DNA of 57,478 bases from Adlercreutzia rubneri (GCF_009755265.1 NZ_WPOO01000016.1:1-57478), one strand, 5' to 3'; shown: positions 8,109 through 16,504, counted from the stretch's first letter. Notes: a model not told the origin generated them from the letters alone. Program-made: numbers and translations.

Positions 8109-9452
8109 CTACAACACCGCCAAATTGCGCTCGAGCTCCCACGCGGTCACGATGCCCTGGTAGGCCTCCCATTCCTCGCGCTTGGTGCGCACGAGGTAAT
8201 CGTGGATGTGCTCGCCCAAGGTCTCGCGCATAAGGCGGCTTTCCGCGAAGCGCTCCACGGCCTCGCCGAGGGATTCCGGCAAGGTCTCGATGCCCCGCGC
8301 CCGATGCTCGTAGCGCGTGCAGCCGATGGGCGCGGCCTCGTCGGCGGGGGGCATGAGCTCAAGCCCCTCCTCGATGCCCGCCAGCCCCGCGGCCAGCATG
8401 ACGGCGAAGGCCAGATAGGGGTTCGCCGCCGGGTCGGGGCTGCGCAGCTCCACCCGACAGGCCGACTCGCTGTTCGGGCGATAGCCTGGGATGCGCACCA
8501 AGGTCGAGCGGTTGCGCGCGCCCCAGCTGATGCAGGTGGGTGCCTCACCTCCCGGCTGCAGGCGCTTGTAGGAGTTCACGTACTGGTTCGTGACCAGGGT
8601 GTACTCGGGCGCGTACTTCAGAAGGCCGGCGATATAGCTCTTCGCCGTGGCCGACAGGTTGTAGCCCGACGGATCGTCCGGGTCGAAGAACACGTTGTTG
8701 CCCGAGCGGTCCATGAGGCTCTGGTGCACATGCATGCCGTTGCCGGGCGCGTCCGCCATGGGCTTGGGCATGAAGGAGGCGTACACCCCGTGCTTCATGG
8801 CGATTTCCTTCACCACCTGCTTGTAGGTCATGACAGCATCGGCCATGGAGAGCGCATCGGCGTAGCGCAAGTCGATCTCGTGCTGGGAGGGACCCTTCTC
8901 ATGGTGGGAGTACTCCACGGGAATGCCCATCTTCTCCAGGGTGAGCACCGTGTCGCGGCGCAAGTCGGAGGCGGAATCGAGCGACGTCAGATCGAAATAG
9001 CTGCCGTGGTCGAGCACCTGGGTGCCCTCGGCGTCCTTGAAGTAGAAGTACTCCAGCTCGGGCCCCACGATGAACGAGTAGCCGGCCTCGGCGGCCCGAC
9101 GCACTACGCGCTCCAGCACATGGCGCGAATCTCCCGCGTAGGGTTCCCCTTCCGGCGTGCGGATGTCGCAGATCATGCGGGCCACGGCGTTGGCCTGGGG
9201 GCGCCAGGGCAGGATCTCGAAGGTGGAGGGGTCGGGAAAGGCCAGCATATCCGACTCCTGCGCCGCCGAGAACCCCTCGATGCAGCTGGCGTCGAAGCCC
9301 ATGCCCTCCTCGAAGGCGCTCTCCAGCTCGCCGGGCACCACCGCGAAGGACTTCATGTTGCCCAAAACGTCGGTGAACCAGAACCGAACGAAATGCACAT
9401 CCCTGCTCTCCACCGTTTTCAGGACGAAGTCCTGCTCCGGATTCGCAACCAT
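8109..9452 (-). CDS. glnA: Glutamine synthetase, type I
   Basis: The enzyme makes glutamine from glutamate, ammonia and ATP as a dodecamer. The 447-residue sequence has the class I features: FTDVLGN near the start, the metal-binding GPELEYFYF, the ATP-region HHEKGPSQHEIDLRYADAL, FMPKPMADAPGNGMHVHQSL and the RxxxPG segment RIPGYRPNSE. The adenylylation-loop Tyr of the GSI-beta group is not visible (GLELMPPADEA in its place), so it resembles the alpha type without adenylylation. A TTG ten codons earlier is possible, but the chosen ATG has GGGAG at a proper spacing. It heads the glnA-regulator-polA unit. Confidence 0.93.
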   Translation of the reverse strand: MVANPEQDFVLKTVESRDVHFVRFWFTDVLGNMKSFAVVPGELESAFEEGMGFDASCIEGFSAAQESDMLAFPDPSTFEILPWRPQANAVARMICDIRTPEGEPYAGDSRHVLERVVRRAAEAGYSFIVGPELEYFYFKDAEGTQVLDHGSYFDLTSLDSASDLRRDTVLTLEKMGIPVEYSHHEKGPSQHEIDLRYADALSMADAVMTYKQVVKEIAMKHGVYASFMPKPMADAPGNGMHVHQSLMDRSGNNVFFDPDDPSGYNLSATAKSYIAGLLKYAPEYTLVTNQYVNSYKRLQPGGEAPTCISWGARNRSTLVRIPGYRPNSESACRVELRSPDPAANPYLAFAVMLAAGLAGIEEGLELMPPADEAAPIGCTRYEHRARGIETLPESLGEAVERFAESRLMRETLGEHIHDYLVRTKREEWEAYQGIVTAWELERNLAVL

Positions 9453-9490
9453 CTCTACTCCCATCGGTCGCGTTACATTCAACCTTCAGC

Positions 9491-9540
9491 ATTATAAAAC
9501 CGCGCCCGCTCCCCCATGCGGGAATTCACAGGACGGTAAA
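9491..9540 (-). promoter_or_regulatory. Probable glnA promoter with a weak GlnR-like half-site pair
   Basis: On the minus strand a perfect TATAAT lies at 9491-9496, about 40 bp before the glnA start. No consensus -35 is present. Upstream, TTTAC-N6-GTGAA (9525-9540, minus strand) loosely resembles the GnnAC/GTnAC spacing of actinobacterial GlnR sites. It would overlap the end of the rpmE terminator. The GlnR reading is speculative. Confidence 0.4.
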
Positions 9541-9580
9541 AGAAAAGACCCGCCGCACACAGGGGGTGCAAGCGGGTCTT
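9537..9580 (-). terminator. rpmE terminator
   Basis: Nine-bp stem AAGACCCGC (9545-9553) with GCGGGTCTT (9572-9580), an inner GCAC/GTGC pairing, and TTTCTTTT on the minus strand after the stem. Convincing intrinsic terminator. Confidence 0.85.
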
Positions 9581-9604
9581 GCGTTCACCGAATGCGATGA
9601 CGGG

Positions 9605-10087
9605 CTACTCGGCGGCCTCCACGGCCTCGGTCACCTCGGCGTCGGTCAGCTCCACGCCGGGAGCCTCCTCGGCGGTGCCGGCGGCAGCGGCGTCCTCCAT
9701 GTTCTGGACCTCTTCCATGGCCTCGGCGCGGGCGGCCTCCTCGGCGGCCTTGGCAGCGTAAGCGGCGGCGCGCTCAGCCTTGGCAGCGGCCTTGGCCTCG
9801 CGCTCGGCCTTCTTGGCGGCCTCGCGCTCGGCGATCTGGGCGGCGCGCTCGGCCTTCTTAGCGGCCTCGCGCTCGGCCACGACGTCCTTAGCGGCGCCGA
9901 AGCGGTCGGCAAAGCGCTGGACGCGTCCACCGGTGTCGATGAGCTTCTGGGTGCCGGTGTAGAAGGGGTGGCAGGCGTTGCAGATGTCGATCTTCAGCTC
10001 GGGCTTGGTGGAGCGGGTGGTGAAGGTGTTGCCGCAGCTGCACTTCACGACGCAGTCCACGTACTCCGGATGAATACCTTGCTTCAT
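9605..10087 (-). CDS. rpmE: 50S ribosomal protein L31 with long C-terminal tail
   Basis: Residues 1-70 are a standard zinc-type L31: CSCGNTF and ICNACHPFYTG supply the CxC...CxxC ligands. The family usually ends near residue 70-80. Here the protein runs to 160 residues, with a tail of about 85 residues made of Ala, Glu, Lys and Arg in short repeats (EREAAKKAERAA) that turns acidic at the end. The tail is predicted to be one long charged helix or disordered. Its start lies behind a leader with two hairpins. Confidence 0.93.
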   Translation of the reverse strand: MKQGIHPEYVDCVVKCSCGNTFTTRSTKPELKIDICNACHPFYTGTQKLIDTGGRVQRFADRFGAAKDVVAEREAAKKAERAAQIAEREAAKKAEREAKAAAKAERAAAYAAKAAEEAARAEAMEEVQNMEDAAAAGTAEEAPGVELTDAEVTEAVEAAE

Positions 10088-10103
10088 TGGGTTCTCCTAA
10101 CTT

Positions 10104-10152
10104 CCTTGGTTTCCGACCAAGGGGCCGAATGCGGCTTGGTTTCCGACCAAGC
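10104..10152 (-). ncRNA. rpmE leader with two tandem hairpins (candidate L31 leader RNA)
   Basis: Two hairpins with the same CGGAA loop lie in tandem before rpmE: 10104-10122 (CCTTGGT/ACCAAGG) and 10134-10152 (GCTTGGT/ACCAAGC), separated by 11 nt. The first begins 17 nt before the start codon, next to the AGGAGAA ribosome site. L31 autoregulates through its mRNA in some bacteria. I recall that several L31 leader motifs have been described for Actinobacteria and relatives but cannot check this one against them. Confidence 0.6.
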
Positions 10153-10156
10153 CCTG

Positions 10157-10198
10157 AGACAAGCTTGTCTATATTAGCACCGTTTTCCCCGAATGCAA
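10157..10198 (-). promoter_or_regulatory. rpmE promoter
   Basis: Minus-strand TTGCAT (10193-10198), 16-nt spacer, TAATAT (10171-10176), with TGC just before the -10. The expected start falls in a perfect 14-bp palindrome, AGACAAGCTTGTCT (10157-10170). The palindrome could bind a repressor or be part of the RNA 5' end. Confidence 0.65.
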
Positions 10199-10203
10199 GA
10201 AAA

Positions 10204-10228
10204 AAAGACCCGCGCAACACGGGTCTTT
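10204..10228 (-). terminator. Terminator after the superoxide reductase gene
   Basis: Nine-bp stem AAAGACCCG / CGGGTCTTT with a 7-nt loop; on the minus strand it runs into TTTTTT. It lies 27 bp beyond the stop codon. Confidence 0.85.
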
Positions 10229-10254
10229 CTCATTTCGCTCCGCGAGCGGGCGCT

Positions 10255-10635
10255 TTAGATCTCGGTCACCCACAAACCGTGGAGGTTGCAGTGCTCGTAG
10301 ACCTTGAGCGGCGTCTCGCCCTCGGCGACGACGAACTCAGCGTGGGGGGCATCGCCCGGGGCGAGCGGGTGGATCTGGTAGCCCTTGTCGGTCACCAGGC
10401 AGATGAACTGGATCCAGTGCTCCTCCAGCATGGGATGATCCACCGAACCCACGTTCACGATGACCTTGTTGCCCTCGACCTCGACGGCGGGCACGTGCTT
10501 CTCCAGGGCGGCGTCCTGAGAGTCGGCGACCAGCTCGACCATCTTCTCGCCGCAGCACACCAGCGGCACGCCCGCGTCGAAGACCTTAACGGCAATGTTG
10601 CCGCAATGCATGCACTTGTAGAATTTCACGTCCAT
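10255..10635 (-). CDS. dfx: Desulfoferrodoxin (superoxide reductase)
   Basis: This 126-residue protein reduces superoxide to peroxide in the cytoplasm of anaerobes. The N-terminal desulforedoxin-type centre is formed by Cys8, Cys11, Cys27 and Cys28. The catalytic iron centre is formed by His47 (within EKHVP), His67, His73, Cys116 and His119 (HCNLHG). It is therefore a two-iron class protein. The gene is monocistronic and carries its own terminator. Between it and lgt (10636-10785) I see only a short TTGTA...TACAA inverted repeat at about 10651-10670. Confidence 0.93.
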   Translation of the reverse strand: MDVKFYKCMHCGNIAVKVFDAGVPLVCCGEKMVELVADSQDAALEKHVPAVEVEGNKVIVNVGSVDHPMLEEHWIQFICLVTDKGYQIHPLAPGDAPHAEFVVAEGETPLKVYEHCNLHGLWVTEI

Positions 10636-10785
10636 GTTCTACCTCATATCTCTTGTAGCTGCTCGTTACAAAGAGCCGCAGACGCGCTGTCCGCAGCCTT
10701 GAAATATTGTACTGGAAGGAGCGCCGCCCTAATTTCCGCAGCGCCGGGTGACACCACGTCGTTACAAGAAAACCCGATGGAGCGC

Positions 10786-11637
10786 CTAAGCCGCCTCGCC
10801 AGGAACAGACGGCGGCTGAATCTCCTGCGGCCCAACCTGGGGATGCCGCGTCCTCGCTGCCCAGATGAGCAGCGCGATGCCGGCCACAATGAGCGGCGCC
10901 GAGAGCACTTGGCCCATAGTGAGCCAACCGCCCCACAGGTATCCCAATTGCACGTCGGGCTCGCGCACGAACTCGATGAGGAAGCGGAAGATGCCGTAGA
11001 GCACCAGAAATGCGCCGAGGAAGGTGCCCTGGGGCCTCGGCGGCCGCTTGCGCGAGAGCGCGAACAGGACGCAGAAGATGACGAGTCCCTCCAGCACCGC
11101 CTCGTAGAGCTGGCTGGGATGACGCGGCATCATGCCGGCCGCCCCGCCGAACACGACGCCAAGGGGCCCGTCGGTGGGCGCGCCCCACAGCTCGCCGTTC
11201 ACAAAGTTGGCGCAGCGGCCGAAGAACAGGCCCACCGGTGCGGCAATGGAGCCCAGATCGGCCAACGCGAGAAACGGGATACGCGTTATACGGGCAGCTA
11301 CGGCGCCGCCGATGAGCAACCCCACGAGACCGCCATGGAAGCTCATGCCCCCCTGGTTGAACGCAAGGATCTCCAGCGGATGGGACAGGTAGTAGCCGTC
11401 GCCGTAGAACAGCACGTATCCGATGCGCGCACCCAGCACCACGCCGACGATGGCGCAGACCATGAGCGTGAGCAGGTTGTCCTCGCTCATGCCGAGCTTC
11501 CAGCGCTTCGCTACGAAGTAGATGATGGCGGCGGCGCAGACGAACCCGAGCACGTAGGCCAGGCCGTACCAGCGCACCACCAGAGGCCCCAGCGAGAAGG
11601 CAATGGGGTCAAGCCCCTGATAAATGTCGTTCAGCAT
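10786..11637 (-). CDS. lgt: Prolipoprotein diacylglyceryl transferase
   Basis: This 283-residue inner membrane enzyme transfers diacylglycerol to the lipobox Cys of prolipoproteins. Visible features are several membrane spans, the early VRWYGLAY, the SFHGGLVG motif with the essential His, the signature GRCANFVNGELWG, and HPSQLYEA. The C-terminus has a short Pro-rich tail. Its start overlaps by one base the stop codon of a small zinc-ribbon gene. Confidence 0.95.
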   Translation of the reverse strand: MLNDIYQGLDPIAFSLGPLVVRWYGLAYVLGFVCAAAIIYFVAKRWKLGMSEDNLLTLMVCAIVGVVLGARIGYVLFYGDGYYLSHPLEILAFNQGGMSFHGGLVGLLIGGAVAARITRIPFLALADLGSIAAPVGLFFGRCANFVNGELWGAPTDGPLGVVFGGAAGMMPRHPSQLYEAVLEGLVIFCVLFALSRKRPPRPQGTFLGAFLVLYGIFRFLIEFVREPDVQLGYLWGGWLTMGQVLSAPLIVAGIALLIWAARTRHPQVGPQEIQPPSVPGEAA

Positions 11638-11867
11638 TACGATGTTCCCTCATGGGCGCCCATGCCGGCGCCCAGCTCGATGGCGGCAAATACAACTTCC
11701 TCCCGCAACTCGGGCGGAATGGTCAGAAGCGCCGAGATGCGGGCGGCGCAATGGGGACAGGTCAGCGTGAACAGCGCCAGATCGGCGCGCAGGGCCATGA
11801 GCGAGTCGTAAGCGCGCACGTCGAGGTCATCGGCCCCGCAGGCCGGACAGGTCACCTTCGCTTTCAC
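11637..11867 (-). CDS. Small zinc-ribbon protein
   Basis: This 76-residue protein has CPAC near the start and CPHC about 30 residues later, a likely zinc ribbon, followed by a hydrophobic helical tail. No specific family is recognised. It overlaps lgt by one base (TAATG type), so the two are probably translated together. A GTG nine bases upstream is an equally possible start; this GTG has the better spaced GAGAG. Confidence 0.6.
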   Translation of the reverse strand: MKAKVTCPACGADDLDVRAYDSLMALRADLALFTLTCPHCAARISALLTIPPELREEVVFAAIELGAGMGAHEGTS

Positions 11868-12022
11868 TGCTCTCACCGCCTTCGCTCACGCTTGAACCTT
11901 TGCCGAACTGCATTGTAGCAGAGCCCCTCGACAATCACGCAAAAGCAAGCCCTCTCACCCAACTGCCTTCTCGGTCTTTGCAAAAAGTCGAGAGAAAATG
12001 GTCACAAAATCTGTGTCGAGTC

Positions 12023-12313
12023 CTAAAGCAGGAACCGGTTGCGACCGCTGAATTTGTCGCGCGTGCACGTTTCCGGGTCGATGTCCGGCCCATTCACAAG
12101 GAAGTGCTCGCAGAAGCGACACACCTGCTTGACAGCCGCGTCGTAATCGCGGTTCGGATTTAAGAGCACTCCGAAGTCCTCGCACACCACATGAGTCGGA
12201 CGGTGGCACGCCGCGTAATGGCAGTCCGCCGGGCACGGCTCCCCCGGCACGTTGTGCGGACAGCGCCCCTGCATCTCGTCATCGCACCCGCGACGGCTCC
12301 AGCATCCTTCCAT
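12023..12313 (-). CDS. Cysteine-rich hypothetical protein
   Basis: This 96-residue product has about 12 Cys, including CPADCHYAACH and VCRFCEHFLV, so a metal-bound or disulphide-rich fold is likely. I do not recognise a family. The start was chosen for GAGAGG 8 nt upstream. It follows the NifU-type gene on the same strand but behind a terminator. The 155-bp spacer 11868-12022 downstream holds nothing I can name. Confidence 0.65.
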   Translation of the reverse strand: MEGCWSRRGCDDEMQGRCPHNVPGEPCPADCHYAACHRPTHVVCEDFGVLLNPNRDYDAAVKQVCRFCEHFLVNGPDIDPETCTRDKFSGRNRFLL

Positions 12314-12330
12314 ACACCAGCCTCTCTCGT

Positions 12331-12356
12331 AAAAAAGCGGGCCCCGAAGAGCCCGC
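12331..12356 (-). terminator. Terminator of the NifU-type gene
   Basis: Stem GCGGGCTC / GGGCCCGC with a TTCG tetraloop on the minus strand, followed by TTTTTT. Strong intrinsic terminator. Confidence 0.85.
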
Positions 12357-12380
12357 ACGCATTCCCGAACTCGTTGCCGC

Positions 12381-12611
12381 CTATTGGGCCGGCACCACGG
12401 AGGTAACGCCGGGCACGCGCTCCTTCAGGATGCGCTCGACGCCATTGGCGAGCGTCATCTGGGACATGGGGCAGCCCTTGCAGGCACCCTGCAGCTCCAC
12501 CGTGACGACGCCGTCGTCGGACACGTCCACCAGCTGCACGTCGCCGCCGTCGGCCTGCAGGCTCGGGCGGATCAGCTCCAGCACCGCGGCCACATCGGAC
12601 TTCTCAACCAT
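12381..12611 (-). CDS. NifU C-terminal-type iron-sulphur scaffold
   Basis: The 76-residue protein is a stand-alone NifU C-terminal domain that carries a transient Fe-S cluster. It shows the family pattern IRPSLQADGGDVQLV followed by LQGACKGCPMSQMTL with the CxxC ligands, then a helix with GVERILKERVPGV. It is a single gene with its own terminator. It is likely a carrier that delivers clusters to Fe-S proteins, several of which (radical SAM enzymes) are encoded in the window. Confidence 0.9.
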   Translation of the reverse strand: MVEKSDVAAVLELIRPSLQADGGDVQLVDVSDDGVVTVELQGACKGCPMSQMTLANGVERILKERVPGVTSVVPAQ

Positions 12612-12670
12612 GAGTCACTCCTATCGTGAGAGGTTTCCTATATCGGCCAGCATCATAACACAGAGGGCGC

Positions 12671-14182
12671 CTAGCCGATCCAGTCGGTGCCGATGATCAC
12701 CAAAACGTTGGTGTCGAAGGCATAGAAGTCACCGCCGTTCACCACCCGTCCCGCGGACAGGTCGCTCACGATGGCCTTGGCGGCGATTTCGAAGGCCTCG
12801 TCCTTGTAGATGACGAGCGTCTCGGGGTACACCGTGCCATCGTCCACGTTGCCGACGGATTTCACGTCGTAGCCCGCCGAGGTCAGAAGCTCGCCGCAAC
12901 GGGCCGCCGCGCCCTGGATGCCGCTGCCGTTGCGCACCTCCACGGTGACGAGGCTGCGGTCGACATTGGCGAGGTTGCCCTCGAAACTCTCCGGCGAATT
13001 CCCCGCGTTCACCGCTTCCATCATCGCGGCGAGATCCTCGTCGGACACCTCGTAGGTCTCCTCGCCCTCGTCGGAGGTCGTGAGGCGCCCGGGAACCACG
13101 GCAGCGTACACCGTCGCCTCGGTGAGGGGGCTGAGAGCATCGCCCAAGGAAATGAGCTGGCCGCTCGTCCAGTCCGTGGAGACGAAGGGCGCGCCGTCGG
13201 CTATCACGCTCGGGAAGGAAAGGCCCTCGCCCGAGGTGGCGCGCTCGGCCAGGTTCACCGTGAACAGGGCCCGCATCTTCGCCTGCATTCCCATTGCATC
13301 GCTGTAGTTGGCCGCTCGCAAAAGCGTGAGCGCCTGGGCGCCGTCAAGCGTCTGGGAGCCGGCGGCCAGCACGTGAATGCCGGCCCGGGGGTCGTCCACC
13401 TCCTCGGACAGCTCCACCGGCACGCCTCCCACCAGATCAACCAGGGAGGCGAGGCCTTCGGCATCGGTGGAGGCAAAGTGGGCGAACTGAACCCCGAGCA
13501 GCGAACCGGCGGCCCGGAGAAGCTCCGCGTCGCCGCCAACCGACGTGGCGTCGCGGAGGGCGTGGCGCTCGCCGTCGGAAAGCTCCACGGACACCGAGGG
13601 CGGCAGCGAGATGAACGTAAGCGTGCGGGCGCCCTCGTCGATGCGCACGGCCAGGTAGGCCGCGTCAGATGCGGAGGGAGCTGCCGTGTTCTTGGCGAGA
13701 TCGGCGGAGAGCAGCGCGTAATAGGGCGCTCCCTCCTCGGGAGCCGTCAGCGCCTCTTTGGCGTTCGAGTCGCCCAAGGACAGCTGGGAGTCGGACCAGG
13801 CGAAGAACGCCGCCGTGCCCGCCACGGCGGCCACCACGACTACGAGCAGGGCAACCGCCCCGAAGAAGATCATCTTGCGGCGGCGCCCCTTGGCCTGAAT
13901 CTCCTCGGCGTAGCTGCGCCGGGCGCGGCGCCGAGCGTAATCGGAGTCGCTCTCGCCGCTCGTAGCGCCCACGTCCACCTGGTCCACCATGCCGCGGTCA
14001 GCTCGGCGGCTGCGGCGTCCGTCGGAGAAGTCGACGCGGGCCGGACGGTCGGCGCCGGCAGCGTGGCGCCCCCGAGCGGAGGAGCCGCGTTCCACATGGG
14101 AGCCGATCATGGAATCGTTCACGCGTCGGGAGACGCGACGGGTCTGGGAGGCCGAAGGGGCCTTTTTGCCGTGCAGTGCCAT
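12671..14182 (-). CDS. LytR-CpsA-Psr-like protein with LytR_C domain, degenerate catalytic half
   Basis: This 503-residue protein has a basic cytoplasmic segment (1-103), one membrane anchor (about 104-129), an extracellular LCP-like region (about 160-330) and a C-terminal LytR_C domain (about 405-500, starting LVTVEVRNGSG). LCP enzymes attach teichoic acids or glycans to peptidoglycan. Some topology is kept (SDAAYLAVRID, LVDLVGGVPVEL, AQALTLLRA), but the usual IPRDT stretch reads LPPSV and other catalytic Arg positions are not evident. Catalysis is doubtful; ligand binding is possible. It lies 8 bp after murA. Confidence 0.75.
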   Translation of the reverse strand: MALHGKKAPSASQTRRVSRRVNDSMIGSHVERGSSARGRHAAGADRPARVDFSDGRRSRRADRGMVDQVDVGATSGESDSDYARRRARRSYAEEIQAKGRRRKMIFFGAVALLVVVVAAVAGTAAFFAWSDSQLSLGDSNAKEALTAPEEGAPYYALLSADLAKNTAAPSASDAAYLAVRIDEGARTLTFISLPPSVSVELSDGERHALRDATSVGGDAELLRAAGSLLGVQFAHFASTDAEGLASLVDLVGGVPVELSEEVDDPRAGIHVLAAGSQTLDGAQALTLLRAANYSDAMGMQAKMRALFTVNLAERATSGEGLSFPSVIADGAPFVSTDWTSGQLISLGDALSPLTEATVYAAVVPGRLTTSDEGEETYEVSDEDLAAMMEAVNAGNSPESFEGNLANVDRSLVTVEVRNGSGIQGAAARCGELLTSAGYDVKSVGNVDDGTVYPETLVIYKDEAFEIAAKAIVSDLSAGRVVNGGDFYAFDTNVLVIIGTDWIG

Positions 14183-14190
14183 GGACGCCC

Positions 14191-15471
14191 CTAGCGGAGA
14201 GAATCCGCGGACACGCGACGGATGTCGGCGCCGAGGGAGGCCAGCTTGCCCACGTAGTCCTCATAGCCGCGGTCGATGTGCTCCAAGTGGTGCACGCTCG
14301 TCTCGCCGTCAGCCACGATACCCGCGAGCACGAGAGCCGCGCCCGCCCGCAGATCGGTGGAGGACACGGGTGCCCCTTCCAAATGATCGACACCGCGCAC
14401 GATGGCATGGTGGTCGTCCAGCGTCACGTCGGCCCCCATGCGCATGAGCTCGGCGGCGAACATGAAGCGGTTCTCGAAGACGTTCTCCGTGATGACCGAC
14501 ACGTCATCGGCCAGGGCCGCCAGCAGCATGAACTGGGCCTGCAGGTCGGTGGGAAAGCCGGGGTGCGGCAGCGTCTGGATGTCCACGGAGGACAAGGGCC
14601 CTTCGCGGCGCACGGTGATCCAGTCGTCGCCCGTTTCGACATCGCAGCCCATGGCGCGCAACTTCATAATGGCCATGCGCAAAAAGGCGGGGTCGATGCC
14701 GTGCACGGTGAGGGGGCCTCCGGAAAGCGCGCCGCCGACGAGGAAGGTGCCCGCCTCGATGCGGTCGCCCACCGTCGTGTGCTCGCAGGGATGGAGCGTC
14801 GAGAGCGGCACGCCCTCGATCTCGATGAGCGAGGTGCCGGCGCCGGACACGCGGGCTCCCATGGCATTGAGCATGTTCGCCAGATCCTCGATCTCGGGCT
14901 CGCAGGCGGCGTTCTCGATGGCCGTGTGGCCCTCGGCGGTCACGGCGGCCATGAGCATGTTCTCCGTGGCGCCCACCGAGGGGAACTCGAGGTACACGTG
15001 GGTGCCGCGCAGGCCGTTCGGCGTCGTGGCGGCCAGAACGCCGTGATCCACGTCGAACGCAACGCCCAGGGCCTCCAAGCCCACCAGGTGCATGTCGATC
15101 TTGCGGGCGCCGATCTGGCAGCCGCCGGGCATGGCCACCCGCGCCTCGCCGAAGCGCCCGATGAGCGGCCCCAGCACCGAGATGGAGGCGCGCATCTTCG
15201 AGACGAGCTCGTAGGGCGTCTCGCAGCTGTCGACGTCGGCAGTGTTTATGCGCAGGGTATGCCCCTCGCGCACCACGGTGGCGCCCAGGCGCGCGAGCAC
15301 CTCGCTCATAAGTTCGATATCGGAAATGAGTGGCACGTTGTGCAGGATCGTCTCCCCCTGCCCCAGAATGGACGCGGCCATGAGCTTCAAGGCCGAGTTC
15401 TTGGCGCCGGAGACGCGCACGTCGCCTTTGAGGGTATGGTTTCCCCGAACGATGATGACTTCCTGGTTCAT
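14191..15471 (-). CDS. murA: UDP-N-acetylglucosamine 1-carboxyvinyltransferase
   Basis: The enzyme adds enolpyruvate from PEP to UDP-GlcNAc, the first committed step of peptidoglycan synthesis. The 426-residue sequence shows the start SGAKNSALKLMAA, the catalytic Cys118 in MPGGCQIGAR, the target of fosfomycin, and the late PGFPTDLQAQ. The ATG was chosen over an upstream in-frame codon because of AAGGA and the family start. It is first in a two-gene unit with the LCP-like gene. Confidence 0.96.
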   Translation of the reverse strand: MNQEVIIVRGNHTLKGDVRVSGAKNSALKLMAASILGQGETILHNVPLISDIELMSEVLARLGATVVREGHTLRINTADVDSCETPYELVSKMRASISVLGPLIGRFGEARVAMPGGCQIGARKIDMHLVGLEALGVAFDVDHGVLAATTPNGLRGTHVYLEFPSVGATENMLMAAVTAEGHTAIENAACEPEIEDLANMLNAMGARVSGAGTSLIEIEGVPLSTLHPCEHTTVGDRIEAGTFLVGGALSGGPLTVHGIDPAFLRMAIMKLRAMGCDVETGDDWITVRREGPLSSVDIQTLPHPGFPTDLQAQFMLLAALADDVSVITENVFENRFMFAAELMRMGADVTLDDHHAIVRGVDHLEGAPVSSTDLRAGAALVLAGIVADGETSVHHLEHIDRGYEDYVGKLASLGADIRRVSADSLR

Positions 15472-15534
15472 TTCTAGTCCTTTTGCCGGGACGCCCGAGC
15501 GCCCCGCGTCATGCAACTATTCACAAGTGTCCCT

Positions 15535-15570
15535 ATTATAGAAAAAAGCCCGCGCACCCGCGCGGGCTTT
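15535..15570 (-). terminator. tsf terminator, abutting the murA promoter
   Basis: Perfect 11-bp stem (15545-15555 with 15560-15570), 4-nt loop, then a T run on the minus strand. The T run ends directly in TATAAT (15535-15540), a likely -10 box for murA. Terminator and promoter are therefore fused within 36 bp. Confidence 0.8.
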
Positions 15571-15603
15571 CCTCCTTTTGGAAATAAATCCATCCCGTTG
15601 CGG

Positions 15604-16464
15604 CTACTCGCCCAGGGCGAAGCGCACGAAACCGGTGATGGCGATTTTTCCGCCCATCTCCTTGGCGCACTCGTCGGCGTACTGGGCCACCGTGAGGTCG
15701 GGGTTCTTCACGAAGTCCTGCTCGGCGAGGCAGTTCTCCTTGTAGAACTTGTCCATGCGGCCGAGCGCGATCTTCTCCTGGATGGCCTCGGGCTTGCCGG
15801 ACTCGGCGGCCTGGGCCTTGTAGATCTCCATCTCGTGGGCGGCCACGTCGGCGGGCACGTCCTCGCGGGTGGCGGACACCGGGTTCAGAGCGGCCACCTG
15901 CATGGCGATGTCGCGGCCGCACTTCTGGAAGGCGTCGGAGGCCGGATCGATGCCCTCAACGTTGAAGGTCACCAGAACGCCGATCTTGCCGCCGCCGTGG
16001 ATGTAGGCGGACACAGCCTGGGCGTCCACCACGGCCACGCGGGCCAGCTGGGTGTTCTCGCCCATCACGTGGATGCAGTCGGTGACGATCTCCTCGACGG
16101 TCTCGCCGTCGATGACGGCGGCCTTCAGCGCGTCCACATCGGCCGGCTTGGCGGCAAGCGCCGCCTTGGCGATCTTCTCGGCGTAGGCCTTGAACTTCTC
16201 GTTCATGCCCACGAAGTCGGTCTCGCAATTCAGCTCGACCACGGCGCCGGTGGTGCACGCGTCGTTCACGATGGCCATGACGGTGCCCTCGTTGGTGGCG
16301 CGGCCGGCCTTCTTGGCCACGGCGGCGAGCCCGCGGGTGCGCAGCACGTCGACGGCCTTCTCCATCTCGCCCTCGGCCTCGGCCAGGGCCTTCTTGCACT
16401 CCATCATGCCCGCGCCGGTCATCTCGCGGAGCTCCTTCACCATGGAAGCGGTGATGTTAGCCAT
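15604..16464 (-). CDS. tsf: Elongation factor Ts
   Basis: This is the nucleotide exchange factor for EF-Tu. The 286-residue product has the N-terminal UBA-like ASMVKELREMTGAGMMECKKAL, the second signature ELNCETDFVG, and a later core repeat (ALNPVSATREDVP, then IYKAQAAESGKPE). It follows rpsB by 40 bp, the usual bacterial rpsB-tsf order, and is followed by a strong terminator. Confidence 0.96.
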   Translation of the reverse strand: MANITASMVKELREMTGAGMMECKKALAEAEGEMEKAVDVLRTRGLAAVAKKAGRATNEGTVMAIVNDACTTGAVVELNCETDFVGMNEKFKAYAEKIAKAALAAKPADVDALKAAVIDGETVEEIVTDCIHVMGENTQLARVAVVDAQAVSAYIHGGGKIGVLVTFNVEGIDPASDAFQKCGRDIAMQVAALNPVSATREDVPADVAAHEMEIYKAQAAESGKPEAIQEKIALGRMDKFYKENCLAEQDFVKNPDLTVAQYADECAKEMGGKIAITGFVRFALGE

Positions 16465-16504
16465 GAATTCCTCCTTTGGGGAATGAGAGTCTTACTGGGT
16501 CGGG

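Noticed and set aside
10651..10670. Redox regulator (Rex or PerR) site before the superoxide reductase gene
   Set aside because: Only 5-bp arms TTGTA/TACAA; too weak to call a specific operator.
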